From positions 1-39,460 of the forward strand of contig NZ_JALTON010000015.1 of the NCBI RefSeq assembly GCF_027000115.1: a stretch of 39,460 nucleotides of DNA, given 5' to 3'. Of this stretch, positions 35,551-39,460 are shown piece by piece (position 1 is the stretch's first letter; each line of letters opens with the position of its first letter). The position numbers and the translations under genes are program-made. The notes below the pieces were generated by a model. The model was not told the DNA's origin and made no database searches. It saw only the letters and a list, made by a program, of their open reading frames with translations. Origin of the DNA: Thiohalobacter sp. Lineage in GTDB: Bacteria > Pseudomonadota > Gammaproteobacteria > Thiohalobacterales > Thiohalobacteraceae.

Positions 35551-37985
35551 ATCGGGAACTCGATACACCGGAACTGCCCCTGCGGTCCCGCCTGCCGGCA
35601 CGCATCACCGGCATCGTGTTCTGGGGCACCATGCTGGTCGGGCTCATCCTGTCGCTGTTCCAGTTGCGCACCCTCGAGGAGGAGATCCGCGGGCGCCAGG
35701 CGCTCAATGCGGACCGCTTCGCCTACCAGTTGGAGGCGCTGCTGGAAGAGCTGGAATCGCCTGATCCGGCTCTGGCCGAGGGACGCATCCGCGCATTGAT
35801 GCGCGACTACGACCTGGTCGGCGTTGTGCTCGACACCCGTAACGGGCGCTATCGATTCGGCGAGATATCGGCAGAGGGCATCAACGGCTATCGCCAGGTG
35901 GTGCGGGGCGAGCGCCTGCGCCAGACGCTGGGGCTGCGCCGGCTCGAAGTGTTTGCCCCGGACATCGGGGCCGAGATGACCGAGCGTCGCAAGCAGGTGC
36001 TGCTGACCATGGGGCTGCTGTTCTCGGCCTTCGGTTTCGTGCTGCAGTGGATTCTGCAGCGCATCCTGACGCGGCCCTTTCTGGACATGGTCGCCACGGC
36101 GCAGCGTTTCATTCGTGGAGACGCGGGCGCCCGCTTCGATGAGCGGCGGCCGGACGAGTTCGGCTTTCTCGGTACTTTCTTCAATCGTGCCCTGGACGCA
36201 ATGCGCGTGCAGCAGGACGAGTTGCGCGAGGCGCTGAACCGGGTACGGGAATCGGAGGCCGCCCTGTTCGACGAGAAGGAGCGCATCGAGGTCACCCTGC
36301 ATTCCATCGGCGACGCAGTGATCACCACCGACGAAGCGGCCTGTATCCAGTATCTCAACCCGGTCGCCGAGCGCCTGACCGGCTACCAGTTGCACGAGAT
36401 CCGTGGTCGCCCCATCCGCGAAGTGATGCAGCTTGTCAACGAGAACACCCGTGAGCCGGTGGAGAATCCGGTCGAGCAGTGCCTGGTCTGCGGCGAGACC
36501 CTGGAACTGGCCGAGCACACCTTGCTGATCCGGGCCAATGGCGATGAAGTGGCCATCGAAGACTCGGCGGCGCCCATCCGCGACCGCAACGGCGAGCTGA
36601 TCGGCGCGGTCATGGTGTTTCACGATGTCGGCCATGCCCGGCGGCTGGCTCGCGAGCTGTCCTATCAGGCCACCCATGATGCCCTGACCGGTCTGTACAA
36701 CCGGCGCGCGTTCGAGGAGCGGCTCAAGGAGGCCCTGCGGCAGGTTCAGGTTCAGGGCGGCCAGGGCGAACACGCCTTCTGCTACCTGGACCTCGATCAG
36801 TTCAAGGTGGTCAATGACACCTGCGGTCACGTCGCCGGCGACGAATTGCTGCGCCAGGTCGGCCTGTTGTTGCAGCAGGCGGTTCGTGAAACCGACATAC
36901 TGGCGCGCCTGGGTGGCGACGAGTTCGGCATTCTGCTGAGGCACTGCCCGGCCAGCCGGGCGCTCGCCATCGCCGAACAGGTCAGGCGTACCATCCGCGA
37001 TTTTCGCTTCGTGTTCGACGAGCACAGCTTCGAGATCGGGGTCAGCATCGGTGTGGTGGCCATCGACGGTCAGATGCAAAACGTGGCGCAGGTCTACAGT
37101 GCCGCGGATGTCGCCTGCTATGCCGCCAAGGATACGGGCCGCAACCGGGTGCACCTGTACCAGCCGGACGATCGCGAGGTGCGCGAGCGGCGCGGCGAGA
37201 TGCGCTGGGTATCGCGCATCCATCGCGCCCTGGAAGAGGAGCGATTCGTGCTCTATCTGCAGCCGATCGCGCCGCTCGGTGACGAGGTTTCCGACGGGTA
37301 TCACTACGAGGTGCTGCTGCGGATTCGCAACGAGGCCGGCGAGGAGATCGCGCCCATGGCCTTCATCCCTGCCGCGGAGCGCTTCAACTTGATGCCGACC
37401 ATCGATCGCTGGGTGGTCAATCGCGTGCTCATGCATGCCGCCGCCATGCTGCAGGCCCCGGAGCCCGTGGTCTGGGCCGTGAATATCTCCGGCTGCTCGC
37501 TGGGCGACACCGAGTTCCTGGAGTTCCTGGTCGATGCCATTCGCGAGTCGCCGGTGCCTGGCGAGCGCTTCTGTTTCGAGATCACCGAGACCGCGGCCAT
37601 TGCCAACCTGCGCCGCGCGGTGCGCTTCATGAGCCAGCTCAAGGCCCTGGGCTGCCGCTTTGCCCTGGACGACTTCGGCAGCGGGCTCAGTTCCTTCGGC
37701 TATCTCAAGAACCTCGATGTGGACTACCTCAAGATCGACGGCAGCTTCGTGCGCGACATGATCGACGACCCCATCGATCGCGCCATGGTCGAGGCCATCA
37801 ACAATCTGGGTCACGTGATGGAGATCCGCACCATCGCCGAGTTCGTCGAATCCGATGCCATTCGCCTGGCACTGGCAGAACTCGGCGTCGATTACGGGCA
37901 GGGCTATGGCGTGGGGCGGCCACGCCCCATCCAGGCCGTCCTCGAGGAGCGGCGGGCGCGCATGCACACGATTGCCAGCCTGTGA
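35547..37985 (+). CDS. Membrane HAMP-PAS-GGDEF-EAL c-di-GMP protein
   Basis: 812 aa. Membrane helix near 22-43, periplasmic sensor about 45-148, second helix near 150-170, HAMP-like linker (RPFLDMVATAQRFIRGD, then RPDEFGFLGTFFNRALDAM), PAS near 245-370, GGDEF near 378-545 and EAL near 555-805. Key residues are present: ARLGGDEFGILL with RETD inhibitory site, EVLLR, NISGCS, FEITETAA, LDDFGSGLSSF, LKIDGSF, YGQGYG. It is a paralogue of the protein at 21616-24015: the PAS-GGDEF-EAL halves share layout and many segments, but the sensors differ. Start ATG 35547 overlaps the upstream stop. Confidence 0.93.
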   Translation: MNRELDTPELPLRSRLPARITGIVFWGTMLVGLILSLFQLRTLEEEIRGRQALNADRFAYQLEALLEELESPDPALAEGRIRALMRDYDLVGVVLDTRNGRYRFGEISAEGINGYRQVVRGERLRQTLGLRRLEVFAPDIGAEMTERRKQVLLTMGLLFSAFGFVLQWILQRILTRPFLDMVATAQRFIRGDAGARFDERRPDEFGFLGTFFNRALDAMRVQQDELREALNRVRESEAALFDEKERIEVTLHSIGDAVITTDEAACIQYLNPVAERLTGYQLHEIRGRPIREVMQLVNENTREPVENPVEQCLVCGETLELAEHTLLIRANGDEVAIEDSAAPIRDRNGELIGAVMVFHDVGHARRLARELSYQATHDALTGLYNRRAFEERLKEALRQVQVQGGQGEHAFCYLDLDQFKVVNDTCGHVAGDELLRQVGLLLQQAVRETDILARLGGDEFGILLRHCPASRALAIAEQVRRTIRDFRFVFDEHSFEIGVSIGVVAIDGQMQNVAQVYSAADVACYAAKDTGRNRVHLYQPDDREVRERRGEMRWVSRIHRALEEERFVLYLQPIAPLGDEVSDGYHYEVLLRIRNEAGEEIAPMAFIPAAERFNLMPTIDRWVVNRVLMHAAAMLQAPEPVVWAVNISGCSLGDTEFLEFLVDAIRESPVPGERFCFEITETAAIANLRRAVRFMSQLKALGCRFALDDFGSGLSSFGYLKNLDVDYLKIDGSFVRDMIDDPIDRAMVEAINNLGHVMEIRTIAEFVESDAIRLALAELGVDYGQGYGVGRPRPIQAVLEERRARMHTIASL

Positions 37986-37999
37986 ACTGTTGCCGAAGT

Positions 38000-38857
38000 T
38001 CAGTCGCCGTGCAGCGCTTCCGCGGCGTGCAGGGTGTTCTCGAGCAGGGTGGCAACCGTCATCGGGCCGACCCCGCCGGGCACCGGCGTGATCCAGGCCG
38101 CGCGTTCCGCGGCCGGCGCGAATTCCACGTCGCCGACCAGGCGGCCGTCCGGCTGGCGGTTGATGCCGACGTCGATCACGGTCGCGCCCGGCTTGACCCA
38201 TTCGCCCTTGACCAGTTCCGGCTTGCCCACGGCGACCACCAGGATGTCGGCAGCGGCCACGTGGGCGGCCAGGTCGCGGGTGAAGCGGTGGCAGGTGGTC
38301 ACGGTGGCGCCCGCCAGCAGCAGTTCCAGGCCCATGGGCCGGCCGACATGGTTCGAGGCCCCGACCACCACCGCCTCGCGGCCGTAGAAGGGTTCCTCGA
38401 TGGCGCGCAGCAGGGTCATGACCCCGGCGGGCGTGCAGGGGCGCAGCACCGGCATGCGCACCGCCAGCCGGCCGATGTTGTAGGGGTGGAAGCCGTCCAC
38501 GTCCTTGTCCGGGCGGATGCGCTCGACCACGGCCGTGGTGTCGATGTGCGCAGGCAGGGGCAGCTGCACCAGGATGCCGTCGATCTCGGGATCGGCGTTG
38601 AGGGTGTCGATCAGCTCCAGCAGTTGCTGCTGGGTGGTATCGGCCGGCAGATCCCAGGACTTCGACAGCAGGCCGGCCTCGTCGCAGGCGCGGCGCTTGT
38701 TGCGGACATAGACCTGCGAGGCGGGATCCTCGCCCACCAGTACCACTGCCAGACCGGGCCGTCGCAGGCCCTGGGCCAGTCGCGCTTCGATGCGCCGGGC
38801 CACGCGGGCACGCACCTCCGCGGCGATGGCCTTGCCGTCGATGATCTGGGCGGTCAT
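38000..38857 (-). CDS. folD: Methylenetetrahydrofolate dehydrogenase/cyclohydrolase
   Basis: Interconverts methylene- and formyl-tetrahydrofolate, supplying one-carbon units for purines and formyl-Met. 285 aa. The substrate lysine lies in [13 protein letters not shown] (near 52-64), then [23 protein letters not shown], the NADP loop [13 protein letters not shown] (near 163-175) and [12 protein letters not shown] near the end. The frame is open to 38923, but ATG 38857 ([12 protein letters not shown]) matches the family. Complementary in role to folC and purF in this window. Convergent with the GGDEF-EAL gene. Confidence 0.97.
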   Translation of the reverse strand: MTAQIIDGKAIAAEVRARVARRIEARLAQGLRRPGLAVVLVGEDPASQVYVRNKRRACDEAGLLSKSWDLPADTTQQQLLELIDTLNADPEIDGILVQLPLPAHIDTTAVVERIRPDKDVDGFHPYNIGRLAVRMPVLRPCTPAGVMTLLRAIEEPFYGREAVVVGASNHVGRPMGLELLLAGATVTTCHRFTRDLAAHVAAADILVVAVGKPELVKGEWVKPGATVIDVGINRQPDGRLVGDVEFAPAAERAAWITPVPGGVGPMTVATLLENTLHAAEALHGD

Positions 38858-38945
38858 GTTCGAAGCCTGGTCTCGGATGGCCGAAAGCCGGCAATTTTCG
38901 CACGCGCCTCTGTGCCGCCACAAGGGAGATCCGGCGCCGGCCGCG

Positions 38946-38974
38946 TTGACCCGCGCCTACGGTCGCCTTATCAT
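38946..38974 (+). promoter_or_regulatory. Promoter of the tRNA-Pro gene
   Basis: TTGACC (38946-38951), exactly 17 bp, TATCAT (38969-38974): 5 of 6 matches each. A GC-rich discriminator (CTGCGCCC) follows, typical of stringently controlled stable-RNA promoters. Transcription would start near 38981, giving a leader of about 35 nt. Confidence 0.75.
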
Positions 38975-39015
38975 CTGCGCCCTTGCTGCGCGGCAGACCG
39001 GCGCGGCGGGCAGCG

Positions 39016-39092
39016 CGGGGTATAGCGCAGTCTGGTAGCGCGCCTGCTTTGGGAGCAGGATGTCGGGGGTTCGAATCCCTCTACCCCGACCA
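39016..39092 (+). tRNA. tRNA-Pro (anticodon TGG)
   Basis: A complete 77-nt tRNA with encoded CCA. Acceptor stem CGGGGTA (39016-39022) with TACCCCG (39082-39088), discriminator A, then CCA. The anticodon arm is CCTGC-TTTGGGA-GCAGG, with anticodon TGG at 39050-39052. The T-arm carries GGGTTCGAATCCC. The anticodon reads CCA and, by wobble, other proline codons. The last 18 nt recur in the tandem repeats that follow. Confidence 0.97.
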
Positions 39093-39460
39093 GTGCGAAC
39101 AGGGAGTCCGCCGCGGGCGAGTGAACCGCGCGGCGAAGGGTCGGGAAGATTCGAACCCCCGACGTATCGAAATGGCGGGTTCGACGGCCTGCGGAGCAGG
39201 CCGAACGCGGCGCAGCCGCGGCCCCGGAGGGGTGAGGGCGCAGCCCGAATCATCCCTCTACCCCGACCAGTGCGAACAGGGAGTCCGCCGCGGGCGAGTG
39301 AACCGCGCGGCGAGGGGTCGGGAAGATTCGAACCCCCCGACGTATCGAAATGGCGGGTTCGACGGCCTGCGGAGCAGGCCGAACGCGGCGCAGCCGCGGC
39401 CCCGGAGGGGTGAGGGCGCAGCCCGAATCATCCCTCTACCCCGACCAGTGCGAACAGGGA
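39075..39460. repeat. 177/178-bp tandem repeat array reusing the tRNA 3' end
   Basis: Unit 1 is 39075-39251 (177 bp), unit 2 is 39252-39429 (178 bp), and unit 3 begins at 39430 and leaves the window after 31 bp. Each begins with the last 18 nt of the tRNA (ATCCCTCTACCCCGACCA). Units 1 and 2 differ by only two changes: an A/G near 39137 and one extra C in unit 2. The rest of the unit is GC-rich and hairpin-prone (GGCCTGCGGAGCAGGCC). No promoter or credible gene is seen inside. Confidence 0.95.
39148..39163 (-). repeat. Inverted copy of the tRNA-Pro T-arm inside repeat unit 1
   Basis: GATTCGAACCCCCGAC is the exact reverse complement of tRNA positions 39062-39077 (16 of 16). Unit 2 has it at 39325-39341 with one extra C. 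In the primary transcript it could base-pair with the T-arm of the tRNA. Confidence 0.85.

Noticed and set aside
35430-38921. 1163-codon open frame on the minus strand opposite the second GGDEF-EAL gene and across folD
   Set aside because: It is the antisense shadow of genes with strong family motifs; its translation is His/Gln/Arg-rich with no recognisable domain, as expected in GC-rich DNA.
39060-39413. Arg/Pro-rich 117-codon frame across the tandem repeats, reminiscent of the protamine-like Tpr frame at E. coli tyrT
   Set aside because: Its ATG lies inside the tRNA, no ribosome binding site exists, and the one-base length difference between units changes the reading frame, so no protein repeat is conserved.
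39075-39460. CRISPR array
   Set aside because: The repeats are 177-178 bp and directly abutting, with no unique spacers and no cas genes.

Overview
The window reads as chromosomal DNA of a GC-rich gammaproteobacterium, probably of the Chromatiales or a close relative. This is inferred from the gene content: a FimV/HubP pole protein, DedD, CvpA and LpxH, and the truA-trpF-(trpBA)-accD-folC-dedD-cvpA-purF-metZ order, which resembles the pseudomonad cluster. I could not run a taxonomic search. Nearly all of it is housekeeping and biosynthesis, densely packed.

Layout: 1-1577 is an insertion-sequence graveyard holding an IS end running off the left edge, an IS30-type remnant, and an IS3-type element with a frameshift and an internal deletion. 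1844-4545 holds a small unknown gene, aroC and an MFS permease. 4555-10102 is a LysR regulator diverging from leuC-leuD-leuB-asd (leucine and aspartate-family synthesis); each gap between these four genes carries one copy of a palindromic repeat. 10232-21612 is fimV, truA, a 245-bp inverted-repeat-bounded insertion, then trpF-trpB-trpA-accD-folC-dedD-cvpA-purF on one strand, several with overlapping start and stop codons. 21616-25827 (minus strand) holds a PAS-GGDEF-EAL protein and an Aer-like PAS chemoreceptor with a flagellar sigma-28 promoter. 26083-27377 is metZ behind a SAM-II riboswitch and an intrinsic terminator. 27381-30705 holds an unknown small protein, a glycerate kinase, a DUF455 ferritin-like protein and an exported protein. 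30709-32088 is lpxH and a periplasmic cyclophilin (minus). 32205-37985 is gltX, cysS, a DUF2892 membrane protein and a second GGDEF-EAL protein (plus). 38000-38857 is folD (minus). The window ends with a tRNA-Pro(TGG) gene followed by a 177/178-bp tandem repeat that re-uses the last 18 nt of the tRNA.

The genes serve amino-acid supply (Leu, Trp, aromatic precursors, Asp family, Met), one-carbon and folate metabolism (folC, folD), purine and fatty-acid entry steps (purF, accD), aminoacyl-tRNA formation, and motility or c-di-GMP signalling (FimV, two GGDEF-EAL proteins, chemoreceptor). The most unusual signals are non-coding: the tRNA-Pro repeat array with an inverted copy of its own T-arm, the SAM-II attenuator before metZ, the three palindromes in the leu cluster, the insertion before trpF, and a 29-bp hairpin between the two signalling genes.
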